NCBI RefSeq assembly: GCF_034670125.1
Contig: NZ_JAXMOC010000003.1
Location: 186,001-250,000 of the forward strand
Length of the DNA stretch: 64,000 nt
DNA from: Maricaulis sp034670125
GTDB lineage: Bacteria; Pseudomonadota; Alphaproteobacteria; Caulobacterales; Maricaulaceae
Direction: 5' to 3'
Positions 1 to 8,193 of the stretch are shown here, one piece after another. A program made the position numbers and the translations under genes. Position 1 is the first letter of the stretch, and each line of letters opens with the position of its first letter. The notes beneath the pieces are model-generated. The model worked only from the letters and a program-made list of their open reading frames with translations. It searched no databases and was not told the DNA's origin.

Positions 1-1008
1 ACGCGCCGCGCAATCCTCGACTTCGAGCTCGCAAACCAGATCCTGCGCGCACGCCCGGACCTGGCCGAGGGAAACTTCATCTACGTCCAACCGCAAGCCG
101 GCACGCTGGCTCTGGTGACGCTGGATGGAGCTCCGCACGCGCTGGTGCCGCACGGCATGACCCGCGCCTTCTGGACGGTCATGCACGACGTTCGCGTCGA
201 GATGGTGGACCTTGCCGAGGCCGACCGGATTGACCCGCGGCTGGCTGATCGCTGGTCCTCGCAAGCCGGCACGGCCATCGTGCAGGCCCGGATTGCAAGC
301 GAACGCGCTGGCCTGCTGTTTGTCGACGGCGCGCTGCGTGAGCGCCTGGATCCGGGGCGTCACGCCTTCTGGGCGGCGGACCGTCTGATCCGTATTGAAA
401 GCGTCGACATGCGGGAAACTGCGCTCGACGTAACCGCACAGGAAGTGCTGACCCGGGATCGTGTCACAATCCGTCTGAACCTGACCGCCTTCACCCGGGT
501 CATCGATCCGGTGTTGCGTGCCAAGGCCCTGACGGATGCCGATGCGCACATCTACAAGCTGGTCCAGTTCGCCGCCCGCGAGGCGGTCGCTGGCCGGACA
601 CTGGATGGGCTGCTGAAGGACCGCATCGAGGTTGACCGGGAGATCACGGCACATCTGCGTGACCGCCTGGTCGACACCGGCGTGCAGGTCGGTGATCTGC
701 GCATCAAGGACGTCATCCTGCCGGGTGAAATGCGTGACATGCTGAACAAGGTGGTGGAAGCCGAAAAGGCGGCCGAAGCCAACCTCGTCCGTCGCCGTGA
801 GGAAACCGCCGCCACGCGGGCGCTCCTCAACACGGCACGACTGATGGAAGATCATCCGGCGCTGATGCGGCTCAAGGAGCTGGAAGCACTGGAACGGCTG
901 ACCGACAAGGTCGGCCGGATCGATGTCCACCAGTCGTCGGAAGGGGCTGGACTGCCGGCTCTCATCGACACGTTGATGGGCAAGCGGGTCCAGCCACAGG
1001 ACGCATGA
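1..1008 (+). CDS. Slipin-type SPFH/band-7 protein, 5'-truncated by the window edge
   Basis: The frame is open from base 1 to the TGA at 1006-1008, giving 335 residues of a gene that starts outside the window; an ATG-like or GTG start inside it would cut the domain. The middle and C-terminal parts resemble slipins (stomatin/prohibitin-like): a conserved VQVGDLRIKDVILPGEM stretch, then an alanine- and glutamate-rich helix (KVVEAEKAAEANLVRRREE) typical of the SPFH coiled coil. Slipins are membrane-associated oligomeric scaffolds, often linked to membrane quality control. Any N-terminal membrane anchor would lie outside the window. A good hairpin terminator follows, so this is the last gene of its transcript. 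Confidence 0.8.
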   Translation, partial: TRRAILDFELANQILRARPDLAEGNFIYVQPQAGTLALVTLDGAPHALVPHGMTRAFWTVMHDVRVEMVDLAEADRIDPRLADRWSSQAGTAIVQARIASERAGLLFVDGALRERLDPGRHAFWAADRLIRIESVDMRETALDVTAQEVLTRDRVTIRLNLTAFTRVIDPVLRAKALTDADAHIYKLVQFAAREAVAGRTLDGLLKDRIEVDREITAHLRDRLVDTGVQVGDLRIKDVILPGEMRDMLNKVVEAEKAAEANLVRRREETAATRALLNTARLMEDHPALMRLKELEALERLTDKVGRIDVHQSSEGAGLPALIDTLMGKRVQPQDA

Positions 1009-1026
1009 CGCCAGTCGATTGGATCA

Positions 1027-1060
1027 GGGCGGGCCCGAAGCCGGGTCCGCCCTTTTTCTT
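1027..1060 (+). terminator. Rho-independent terminator after the slipin gene
   Basis: A 10-bp GC-rich stem (GGGCGGGCCC, 1027-1036, pairing with GGGTCCGCCC, 1043-1052, one G-T pair) with a 6-base loop is followed by TTTTTCTT. It lies 18 bases past the slipin stop and separates it from the convergent zinc-ribbon gene. Confidence 0.8.
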
Positions 1061-1093
1061 GCCCGGCGCTCAACGGCCGGGAGGAAAGTCGGG

Positions 1094-1987
1094 TCAGTGA
1101 TGGTCTGTCTGTACCGGCTCGGCGGCCGCATGGGGGTCCGCCGGAGCGCTGTGGGCAGGTTCAGCCGCGTGCGTGTCGACTTGAGAATGATCCGCTCCGG
1201 CGTCGTGACCGGAGGCACCAGTGTCAGTGCCATGCCCGGCTTCCGGTGCGCGGTCGGGATCGAAACCCTGTTCATCCACCGCGGCATTGCCATGGGCCGG
1301 CGCCGCCATCAGCACCACTTCAACCTCGACCGCTTCCGGCGGCGGATCGGACACAACCGTGCGGAAGTCCTGGCGACGTCCGGCATCAAGGCGCCCGGCC
1401 GGCATGGAGATCGTCCACTCCAGCACGGCCTCGCCATGCTCATCGCGCAGGATGGCGCGCAGTGATGGAATGGCGCGGGACCGACGGTCGAAATTGTGGA
1501 CATCGCCGGAAACAACCAACAGCGGCACGCCATGATCGACCTCGCGGGAGACTTCCAGCTCGCCCACATCATAGCCCCACGGATTAACCGCCGTGCCAAC
1601 CATCGCATAGGCCGACGATGCACGAGGCCAGAGGGTCACAATGTCGACCCGGAACACCCAGGCACACATGAACAGGACGGCACAGGCAGCGACCAGTCCG
1701 CCCCAGGCACCACCGGCAGCGGCAGCTGACAGCGTCCGGCGTTTCTTTTCCTGGCGTTCGCGAAAGGCGGTATGGACTTTTTTCCCGGCTCCGGACTCTT
1801 CCGCCGGAGCATCAGGCGTGACCGGCGGGGCCGGTTGCAGGCTTGGCAGATCGCTGGGATCTTCCACCTCCGCCGTCCATACATGACCGCAGGATGCGCA
1901 GCGCACACGACGTCCGTTCGTGCCAATCGCATTGGGATTGGCGCGGTAACGCGTGGTACATGACGGACAGCTGAGTACTATGCTCAT
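1094..1987 (-). CDS. MJ0042-type zinc-ribbon, DUF3426 membrane protein
   Basis: 297 residues. The N-terminus has a zinc-ribbon with CxxC pairs at C7/C10 (CPSC) and C30/C33 (CASC), the MJ0042 pattern. A proline/glutamate-rich linker leads to one membrane segment near residues 92-112, then a region typical of DUF3426. The last ~75 residues are rich in His, Asp, Ala and Glu with many scattered histidines, and could bind metal or simply be disordered. In alphaproteobacteria this gene commonly stands divergent to ftsE, as here (82 bp between starts). The function is not established; a cytoplasmic zinc-ribbon with a periplasmic C-terminal part is the likely topology. Confidence 0.8.
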   Translation of the reverse strand: MSIVLSCPSCTTRYRANPNAIGTNGRRVRCASCGHVWTAEVEDPSDLPSLQPAPPVTPDAPAEESGAGKKVHTAFRERQEKKRRTLSAAAAGGAWGGLVAACAVLFMCAWVFRVDIVTLWPRASSAYAMVGTAVNPWGYDVGELEVSREVDHGVPLLVVSGDVHNFDRRSRAIPSLRAILRDEHGEAVLEWTISMPAGRLDAGRRQDFRTVVSDPPPEAVEVEVVLMAAPAHGNAAVDEQGFDPDRAPEAGHGTDTGASGHDAGADHSQVDTHAAEPAHSAPADPHAAAEPVQTDHH

Positions 1988-2069
1988 ATGAGTCGTCTAC
2001 ACATCTTCTTCGGCTCACCCGTCCCCATGGAGGATTTCCATCGTTTCGAGTTCATCCCAGTCGCCGCAC

Positions 2070-2915
2070 ATGGACCCGGAGCCGGTTATCCGCTTCGACA
2101 ATGTCGGCATGCGGTATGGCCGGGGACCCGAGATTTTGCGCGATCTGTCCTTTGATTTACCACGCGGTTCTTTCCAATTCCTCACCGGACCGTCCGGCGC
2201 CGGCAAAACCTCATTGCTGAAACTGATTTACCTGGCCGCGAAGCCGTCGCGCGGGCTGATCAGCTATTTCGGCCGCGACGCCGCCACCCTGCCGCGCAAT
2301 GAATTGCCGGACCTGCGTCGCCGGGTCGGCGTGGTGTTCCAGGAATTCCGCCTGCTCGGGCACATGAATGTGTTCGACAATGTCGCCCTGCCGCTGCGGG
2401 TCGCCGGGCGCAAACGCCAAGACTATGCCGAAGATGTCGCCGAACTTCTGGCCTGGGTCGGCCTCGGTGACAAGATGAACGCCCTGCCGGCAACCCTTTC
2501 GGGCGGCGAGCAGCAGCGTGTGGCCATCGCCCGTGCCGTGGTCGGCCAGCCAGAAGTCCTGATCGCCGACGAGCCGACCGGCAATGTCGATCCGGAAATG
2601 GGCATGCGCCTGCTGCGCCTGTTCGCCGAGCTCAACAAGCTGGGCACCACCATCATAATCGCCACGCATGACCTGCAACTGGTGCGCATGCTGGACGCGC
2701 CGGTGATGACACTGGCCAACGGGCACCTCCATATCCGGCCACCGCGCAGTGTTCGCCAGCGGATGCGCGAGGAAGCCCAGGCTGACGCTGACGCCGAAGC
2801 TGAGGCCGACCGAATCGCCGCGGCACCGGCCGCCGCCGCTCCGCGCATCCATGACCCGGCCGAACCGGACACCCCGCCGGCCGGCGACCAGCGCGATGGG
2901 GAAGGCGATGACTAA
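2070..2915 (+). CDS. ftsE: Cell division ATP-binding protein FtsE
   Basis: 281 residues. ABC ATPase with Walker A GPSGAGKTS (residues 40-48), a Q-loop (VVFQEFRLL, ~88-96), signature LSGGEQQR (143-150), Walker B LIADEPTG (164-171) and a switch histidine (IATHD). FtsE pairs with FtsX to drive periplasmic peptidoglycan hydrolase activation at the division site. It is about 50 residues longer than usual because of an acidic, alanine-rich tail from ~residue 228; the tail may be disordered. The ATG at 2070 places the ABC core at the expected distance. The stop overlaps the start of ftsX by 8 bp, so the two are translationally coupled. Confidence 0.95.
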   Translation: MDPEPVIRFDNVGMRYGRGPEILRDLSFDLPRGSFQFLTGPSGAGKTSLLKLIYLAAKPSRGLISYFGRDAATLPRNELPDLRRRVGVVFQEFRLLGHMNVFDNVALPLRVAGRKRQDYAEDVAELLAWVGLGDKMNALPATLSGGEQQRVAIARAVVGQPEVLIADEPTGNVDPEMGMRLLRLFAELNKLGTTIIIATHDLQLVRMLDAPVMTLANGHLHIRPPRSVRQRMREEAQADADAEAEADRIAAAPAAAAPRIHDPAEPDTPPAGDQRDGEGDD

Positions 2916-3813
2916 AGTCCTGCCCAAACCTCCAACCGGTGGCAATGGACGCCTGCTTCCTCCCGACGCGGGCCGCGACCGACCGCTCTTTGTGGTGGCC
3001 GCGATCCTGGTCTTCCTCGCCTGTATCGCAGCCTTGGGCGCACGCGGGGCATGGCTGCAGGCGCAGAGCTGGACGACGGATCTGGAAACCTCGCTGACGA
3101 TCCAGATCCGGCCGGTCGAGGGACGCGACGCCGATGCCGACGCTGTGCGCGCGGCAGAGATTGCCGAGGCCGTCGAGGGTGTCGAACAGGCGACGGCCCG
3201 CGGCCGCGATCATGCGCTGGCGCTGCTGACCCCCTGGCTGGGCGAGGGAAACCTGCCAGACGACCTGCCCTTGCCACTGCTGGTCGATGTCCGCACCCGT
3301 TTCGGCAGTGTGATCGATACTGCAAGCCTGCAAGCGCAACTCGATGCAGAAGGGATGGCGGCCCGGATTGATGATCACGGCCGCTGGGCCAATGCTGTCC
3401 GGCGGGCAGCCGGGACGGCGCAGGGGCTTGGCCTGGCGCTGCTCGCGCTGTTGGCCGGCGCAGCGGCCGCGGTGATCGCCTTCGCGGCCCGGGCCAGCCT
3501 GGCAGCCCGTCTTGACGTAATCGACGCGCTTCACCTGTGCGGCGCCGAGGACCGTTTCATCGCCGGCCTGTTCCAGCGCCGCTTTTTCATGCTGGGACTT
3601 AAGTCCGGTGTCGCCGGTGCCGTGATTGCCGGACTGGTCTCGATCCTGGTCAGCCTGGGCGATGCGCCGGCTGACATGGCCTTCTTCCTGCCCCAATGGG
3701 CGGCGGACCCGTTCGAGATTGTCTTGCTCGCCATCGCGCCGTTGCTGGCCGGTGCCACAGCCGCCATCTCGGCAAGGCTGGCGGTCGCCGCCGATTTGCG
3801 GGGGCGCTGGTGA
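2908..3813 (+). CDS. ftsX: Cell division permease FtsX
   Basis: 301 residues from the ATG at 2908, chosen because it overlaps the ftsE stop by 8 bp; an in-frame ATG four codons upstream (2896) is possible. Topology fits FtsX: a short cytoplasmic N-terminus, a first membrane helix at ~28-46, a periplasmic domain of ~120 residues, then three more helices (about 172-195, 227-250 and 270-292). FtsX is the membrane partner of FtsE and transmits ATP hydrolysis to cell-wall hydrolases. FtsX proteins are poorly conserved; identification rests on topology and on the coupling to ftsE. Confidence 0.9.
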   Translation: MTKVLPKPPTGGNGRLLPPDAGRDRPLFVVAAILVFLACIAALGARGAWLQAQSWTTDLETSLTIQIRPVEGRDADADAVRAAEIAEAVEGVEQATARGRDHALALLTPWLGEGNLPDDLPLPLLVDVRTRFGSVIDTASLQAQLDAEGMAARIDDHGRWANAVRRAAGTAQGLGLALLALLAGAAAAVIAFAARASLAARLDVIDALHLCGAEDRFIAGLFQRRFFMLGLKSGVAGAVIAGLVSILVSLGDAPADMAFFLPQWAADPFEIVLLAIAPLLAGATAAISARLAVAADLRGRW

Positions 3814-3912
3814 CCGACCATAAATCCGCCCGTTTCGCGCGAGAAACCTGATGCTGGCGAGGCCCCACCTGTCCGGCCGTCCGACGGCGGTCCGACCATT
3901 TAGGAGAGCGGC

Positions 3913-4500
3913 ATGAAGCAGAGCTGGCTCTGGCTGCGAGGCTTGTGTTTTGTCGTTGTCCTGGCGAGCGCGATCGGGTTTGCCGCCTATGCCGGCAAGG
4001 TCACCGGATATGACGTCCCGGCGGCCGCAACGCCGGTCGACGCCATCATCGTCCTGACCGGGGATGCGGGCCGACTGGCGACGGGCGGGGAATTGTACCG
4101 CAATGGCCGGGCCCCGCGCCTGATGATTTCCGGCGTGCACCCGTCTGTCACCACCGCCGACATTCGCCGCCAGACCGGCCTTGATGACGCCGCCTTCAGC
4201 TGTTGTGTCACCCTGGGCCGCGAAGCGACCGACACGGTCGGCAATGCCCGCGAAGCCGCCGCCTATGTGCAGGCGAACGGTTATGATCGCTTGATCATCG
4301 TGACCTCAGACTATCATCTGCCCCGCAGCCTTCTGGAGTTTCGCAGCCGCATGCCCGGTGTCGACCTGATTCCCTATCCTGTACGGACGCAGGCCCCCTG
4401 GCAGGATGTCGGCGCGCTGCGACTCTGGCTCCAGGAGTATGCCAAGTTCACGACGGTCCAGCTGCGACATTCGCTGACCCCGCAGACGGAAGACGCCTGA
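3913..4500 (+). CDS. YdcF-family (DUF218) membrane-anchored protein
   Basis: 195 residues. One N-terminal membrane helix (~8-28) precedes a DUF218 domain: VDAIIVLTGDAGRLATGGEL (40-59), a GREATDTVGNAREA segment typical of the family, and VTSDYHLPRS near residue 136. DUF218 proteins (YdcF, SanA, ElyC) are mostly linked to envelope biogenesis; the reaction is not settled. A good ribosome binding site (AGGAGAG) precedes the ATG. The gene ends one base into the plsC start (TGATG), so it belongs to the ftsEX-plsC operon, consistent with an envelope role. Confidence 0.85.
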   Translation: MKQSWLWLRGLCFVVVLASAIGFAAYAGKVTGYDVPAAATPVDAIIVLTGDAGRLATGGELYRNGRAPRLMISGVHPSVTTADIRRQTGLDDAAFSCCVTLGREATDTVGNAREAAAYVQANGYDRLIIVTSDYHLPRSLLEFRSRMPGVDLIPYPVRTQAPWQDVGALRLWLQEYAKFTTVQLRHSLTPQTEDA

Positions 4501-5234
4501 TGCGCTTTTTGCGATCCTTCATATTCTACATCTGGATGTACGGGTTGATGATCGTCTTCGGCCTCGCCGGGACACCCTTCCTGCTTGGTCCGAGGTCCTG
4601 GGCACGCGCGATCCTGCGCGCCTATCTCAAGGTGATCTGGTTCGGCATGCGCTGGATCATGGGCGTGACATTCGAGGTCCGTGGTCGCGAACACCTCACC
4701 ACGGACGGCGCCCTCGTGGCGTCCAAACACATGAGCATGTGGGAGACGCTGGCGTTCTGGGAGATATTGCCCGACCCGGCAATCATCCTGAAGAAATCGC
4801 TCGTCTACATGCCGATCTTCGGATGGTTCGCAGTCAAGCTCGGCAATATCTCGATCGACCGCGATGGCGGCGGCAAGGCACTCAAGGGCATGTTGCGGGA
4901 CGCGGCAAAGCGCGGCAGCGAGAACCGGCAAGTGCTGATCTTTCCTGAGGGAACCCGGGTCTTGCCGGGCGAAACGCCGGAATTGAAACCCGGCATAGCC
5001 GGTCTCTACAAGTCGATGGGCAAGCCCTGCATTCCGGTCGCGCTGAACTCCGGCGTCCACCTGCAGACCTATTGCGGCTTGCGCAAGTCCGGCAGGATCG
5101 TGGTCGAATTCCTCGAGCCGATCGCGCCCGGCCTCGACAAGGCCAGCTTCATGCAGCAGCTTCACGCGCGGATCAATACGGGCACCGATGCGCTTTTGGC
5201 GGCCGGTCAGCCCGCCGCGAAGAAAGAGATCTGA
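4500..5234 (+). CDS. plsC: 1-acyl-sn-glycerol-3-phosphate acyltransferase
   Basis: 244 residues. LPLAT/PlsC-family enzyme that would acylate lysophosphatidate to phosphatidate in phospholipid synthesis at the inner membrane. A hydrophobic N-terminus (~8-30) is followed by motif I at KHMSMWE (H77 to E82), a later FPEGTR (148-153, motif III), and GKPCIPVALNSG (motif IV region). Motif I is normally H-x4-D; here the acid is Glu, a conservative but unusual change. The ATG overlaps the stop of the previous gene by one base. The family and length are clear; the exact acyl acceptor is inferred. Confidence 0.9.
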   Translation: MRFLRSFIFYIWMYGLMIVFGLAGTPFLLGPRSWARAILRAYLKVIWFGMRWIMGVTFEVRGREHLTTDGALVASKHMSMWETLAFWEILPDPAIILKKSLVYMPIFGWFAVKLGNISIDRDGGGKALKGMLRDAAKRGSENRQVLIFPEGTRVLPGETPELKPGIAGLYKSMGKPCIPVALNSGVHLQTYCGLRKSGRIVVEFLEPIAPGLDKASFMQQLHARINTGTDALLAAGQPAAKKEI

Positions 5235-5236
5235 CC

Positions 5237-6247
5237 ATGAACGGGCGTATGCGTTTCATTCTGCCATTTGGCGCGATCCTCTTCGTGTTGGTGCTCTATT
5301 CCGCCTATTGGTTCTATGCTTCGACCCAGATCCGGTCGGCAGTGGAGGACTGGGTCGCCGACCAGGAGGCCGCCGGCTATGTCATCGAGCGCGAAGCCCT
5401 GACCGTTTCCGGTTTTCCCTACCGCTTCCAGATCACCTTCCGCGAACCCCGCATCACGGCGCCGCGCAGCGATGGTGGCTGGCATGCGGAACTGTCGAGC
5501 CTGCAGGCCCATGCCGTTCCCTACGACCTGTCGCACTGGATCGTCCGCTTCGGCGGGCCGGCCTTCCTGGCGGATCTGAACGCACCCGGCAGCCGGCTTG
5601 AGCTGCAGGCGAGCGACGCCCGCGTCAGCCTTGTTTACGACGAGAACGGAGCCACTTCGCGGGTGGGTGCCGAGCTGGCCAATCTCACCGTCCTCACTCG
5701 TGCCGGCGACCCTCCGGACATTCGGTCGATCGGCGCGCTCTATCTCAACGGCGTCGTCTCGACGGACAACACGTTGCGTGTCCGCGGCCTTGTCGAGAAT
5801 GTGGTTGCCGCGCCCGGTGTACTGGGCCACGACGTGGAACGCGCGTTCGGTGACACGCTGGCCATGGCCCGTGTCGAGTTCACGGTCACCGAGTGGTCGG
5901 CGCTGGCACGCAATGCCGACTCGCTCGCCTGGAGCCAGGCAGGCGGCCGTCTGGATATCACTGATGCCGGCCTGCAATGGGGGCCCGCAGACCTGACCGC
6001 GGTCGGCGAGTTCACCGTAGACCGGATGGCCCGCCCGGACGGCCGCCTGTCATTGCGGGTCACAGATCCGGACACGCTGGCGGAAGCCCTGGTCGAAGCC
6101 GGCCTCATCCCCGAGCAGAACAGCGAAGCCCTGCGCGTTGCGGCCATGATGGCACCGCGCGGACCGGAAGGTGTGTCATTGCCCTTCCGGATCCGGGATG
6201 GCGGGGTTTATCTGGGACCGGCCCGTCTGGGCGGCCTCGAGAACTAG
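5237..6247 (+). CDS. DUF2125 domain-containing protein
   Basis: 336 residues from the ATG at 5237, two bases after the plsC stop. An uncleaved N-terminal membrane helix (about residues 5-24) is followed by a long periplasmic region. The segment VSGFPYRFQITFREPRI is characteristic of DUF2125, an alphaproteobacterial family of unknown function, thought to be an AsmA-like envelope protein by fold. It closes the rightward ftsEX-plsC operon, and its last 4 bases overlap the end of the convergent hisC gene. Confidence 0.85.
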   Translation: MNGRMRFILPFGAILFVLVLYSAYWFYASTQIRSAVEDWVADQEAAGYVIEREALTVSGFPYRFQITFREPRITAPRSDGGWHAELSSLQAHAVPYDLSHWIVRFGGPAFLADLNAPGSRLELQASDARVSLVYDENGATSRVGAELANLTVLTRAGDPPDIRSIGALYLNGVVSTDNTLRVRGLVENVVAAPGVLGHDVERAFGDTLAMARVEFTVTEWSALARNADSLAWSQAGGRLDITDAGLQWGPADLTAVGEFTVDRMARPDGRLSLRVTDPDTLAEALVEAGLIPEQNSEALRVAAMMAPRGPEGVSLPFRIRDGGVYLGPARLGGLEN

Positions 6248-7332
6248 GCTTTCATGAAGTCCGACAGGGCGTCGACCAGACGCCGGTTTTCCGTCTCGCT
6301 TCCGACCGTGGCGCGCAGAGCGTCCGGAAGCCCGTACGGGTCGACCGCGCGGATGATAAGGCCTTTGGAGGTCAGGTAGGCATCAGCGTCGGCGGCCGTC
6401 TTGCCGGGTGTCTGCGGGAAATGGATCAGCACGAAATTGCAGACACTGGGCGTGACTTCCAGCCCCAACCCGCCGATCTGCTGGCGCAGGAAGGCGACCC
6501 ACTCGTTGTTGTGGTTGACCGAGCGCTGCATGAACTCCCGGTCCCGGATCGCCGCCGTGCCGGCTTCGATCGCGGCCATGTTGACATTGAACGGCCCGCG
6601 AACCCGGTGCAGCACGTCGATGATCGCCTTGTTGCCATAGGCCCAGCCGAGGCGCAGCGCCGCCAATCCGTGGATCTTGGAGAAGGTGCGGGTGACGATC
6701 ACATCATCACGCTCCCGGGCCAGGGCGATGCCGGCGTCATAATCAGCATTGCCGACAAATTCGGCGTAGGCAGCATCGAGGACCAGCAAGGTTGTGGATG
6801 GCAGACCATCGCGCAGTCGGCGCACTTCGGAATCGGAGATATAGGTGCCGGTCGGATTGTTGGGATTGGCGAGGAATACAATCCTCGTATCGTCGCCGGC
6901 GGCTTCCAGGATGGCATCGACATCCGAGCGATAATCCCGCTCCGGCGCGGACACCAGCCGGGCGCCACACTGCATGGCCACGAGGCGGTAGACCAGGAAG
7001 CCGTATTGCGACTGGACGACCTTGTCACCGGGATTGAGGTAGGCCCGGCCGAGAAGCTGCAGGAGTTCGTCCGAGCCTGTGCCGCAAACGATGTTCTCTG
7101 CTTCCAGGCCTTCGGCCTCGGCGATCGCCTCGCGCAGCTTGCTGGCACCGCCATCTGGGTAGAGATGGAGTTTCGACGCGGTCGCCGTCATGGCGGCGGC
7201 GGCCTTGTCCGAACAGCCCAGCGCGTTCTCGTTGGAGGACAGCTTGACCGGGTTCTCAATACCCGGTGCCTCGGACGAGCCCGGCTTGTAGGGGCGGATG
7301 TCCAGAATGCCGGCACGTGGTTCGATAGACAT
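6244..7332 (-). CDS. hisC: Histidinol-phosphate / aromatic aminotransferase HisC
   Basis: 362 residues, the usual HisC length. Fold-type I PLP enzyme with NPNNPTG (~156-162), LDAAYAEF (D186 contacts the pyridine nitrogen), the PLP lysine K219 in TFSKIHGLAALRLGW, and a C-terminal arginine for the substrate acid group. It transaminates imidazole-acetol phosphate in histidine synthesis; in many alphaproteobacteria the copy next to DUF2125 also serves aromatic amino acids. A GAGGAG site precedes the ATG. It lies 9 bp after a methyltransferase gene on the same strand. Substrate range cannot be read from sequence alone. Confidence 0.9.
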   Translation of the reverse strand: MSIEPRAGILDIRPYKPGSSEAPGIENPVKLSSNENALGCSDKAAAAMTATASKLHLYPDGGASKLREAIAEAEGLEAENIVCGTGSDELLQLLGRAYLNPGDKVVQSQYGFLVYRLVAMQCGARLVSAPERDYRSDVDAILEAAGDDTRIVFLANPNNPTGTYISDSEVRRLRDGLPSTTLLVLDAAYAEFVGNADYDAGIALARERDDVIVTRTFSKIHGLAALRLGWAYGNKAIIDVLHRVRGPFNVNMAAIEAGTAAIRDREFMQRSVNHNNEWVAFLRQQIGGLGLEVTPSVCNFVLIHFPQTPGKTAADADAYLTSKGLIIRAVDPYGLPDALRATVGSETENRRLVDALSDFMKA

Positions 7333-7341
7333 GATAACTCC

Positions 7342-8100
7342 TCAATCCCTCGGGGCCCGTCCGGACCCGTGACGGGGAGATAGCGCGGGCTGGCGCTGAC
7401 CTTCAAGTGCCGCCCTGCTTGCACGTGCAGTCCGCAGTCCCGGCGTGATTGCCGCATTGTGCTTGACCGCCTCCACCAGGATCAGGCCGCCCAGGGCCGG
7501 CCAGGCGTATTCCCCCACTTCTTCCCACAGGTTGGCGACCCGGCGATGCGTGCTCCAACCCCAGGGCGGCGCGTACAAGGCCCGCGACCAGGCCGTCGGA
7601 ACGAGCAGTGCGTCATCCAGCAGGCGGGTCAGCTGTCCGCGGGAGAACGGGCGACCATGCCCGAAGGGCGTGGAGTCGAGCCAGGCCCAGATGCCGGTCC
7701 GCGACGGCGAGACAATCAACAACCGGCCTTCCGGCGCCAGCACCCGCCAGACTTCACGCAACAGCGCCGGCAGCGAGTCGGTTTCCTCAAGCGCGTGGAC
7801 CAGCAAAACCCGGTCGAACAGGGCCTCCTGGAACGGCAGGTGGGTTTCATCCCCCAACGCCGTCGGCACACCGTCCGGACCCGGTACGATGGCGCCCTGC
7901 GCGGCCGGGGTCAGCGAAACGCAACGCCGCGCCTTGCCCTGCCAGACATCGAGATAGGGGTTGGCGAAGCCGATACCCAACACGTCCAGTCCGGTCACGT
8001 CCGGCCAGATCGAGCTCACACGTCGTGCGATCATGCGGTGCGCCGCCTGCCCCTGTCGGCTGCGATAGAAACGGTCGAGTTCAAGGACGTCACGGCGCAC
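7342..8100 (-). CDS. Class I SAM-dependent methyltransferase
   Basis: 252 residues from a GTG at 8100, preferred over an upstream GTG at 8145 because GGGAG stands 8 bases before it and because the family begins near RRDVLELDRFY. Motifs: VLGIGFANPYLD (SAM-binding loop, degenerate glycine pattern), then DRVLLVHALEETDSLPALLREVWRVLAPEGRLLIV, typical of type-11 methyltransferases. The gene is divergent from gloB and upstream of hisC, an arrangement common in alphaproteobacteria. The substrate is unknown. The C-terminal ~35 residues are basic and low in complexity. Confidence 0.8.
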   Translation of the reverse strand: MRRDVLELDRFYRSRQGQAAHRMIARRVSSIWPDVTGLDVLGIGFANPYLDVWQGKARRCVSLTPAAQGAIVPGPDGVPTALGDETHLPFQEALFDRVLLVHALEETDSLPALLREVWRVLAPEGRLLIVSPSRTGIWAWLDSTPFGHGRPFSRGQLTRLLDDALLVPTAWSRALYAPPWGWSTHRRVANLWEEVGEYAWPALGGLILVEAVKHNAAITPGLRTARASRAALEGQRQPALSPRHGSGRAPRD

Positions 8101-8193
8101 TGGCCACACTCCCGCACGATGCCTAAGTTCTCGGACAGCGCCCACCAGGGCGGTTCCGGCAGTGACAGCCTAGCGCAAGCGGACATTTGGACA

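Noticed and set aside
2653..4140. Long minus-strand frame (495 codons) opposite ftsE-ftsX-ydcF
   Set aside because: It covers three well-supported genes on the other strand, has no recognisable domain, and is rich in Arg, Gly and Gln as expected from the high-GC complement.
5977..7383. 468-codon plus-strand frame across DUF2125 end and hisC antisense
   Set aside because: Overlaps two genes with clear families and has no motif of its own.
7459..8193. Upstream part of the frame containing gloB
   Set aside because: It is antisense to the methyltransferase; GloB homology starts at the ATG at 8194.
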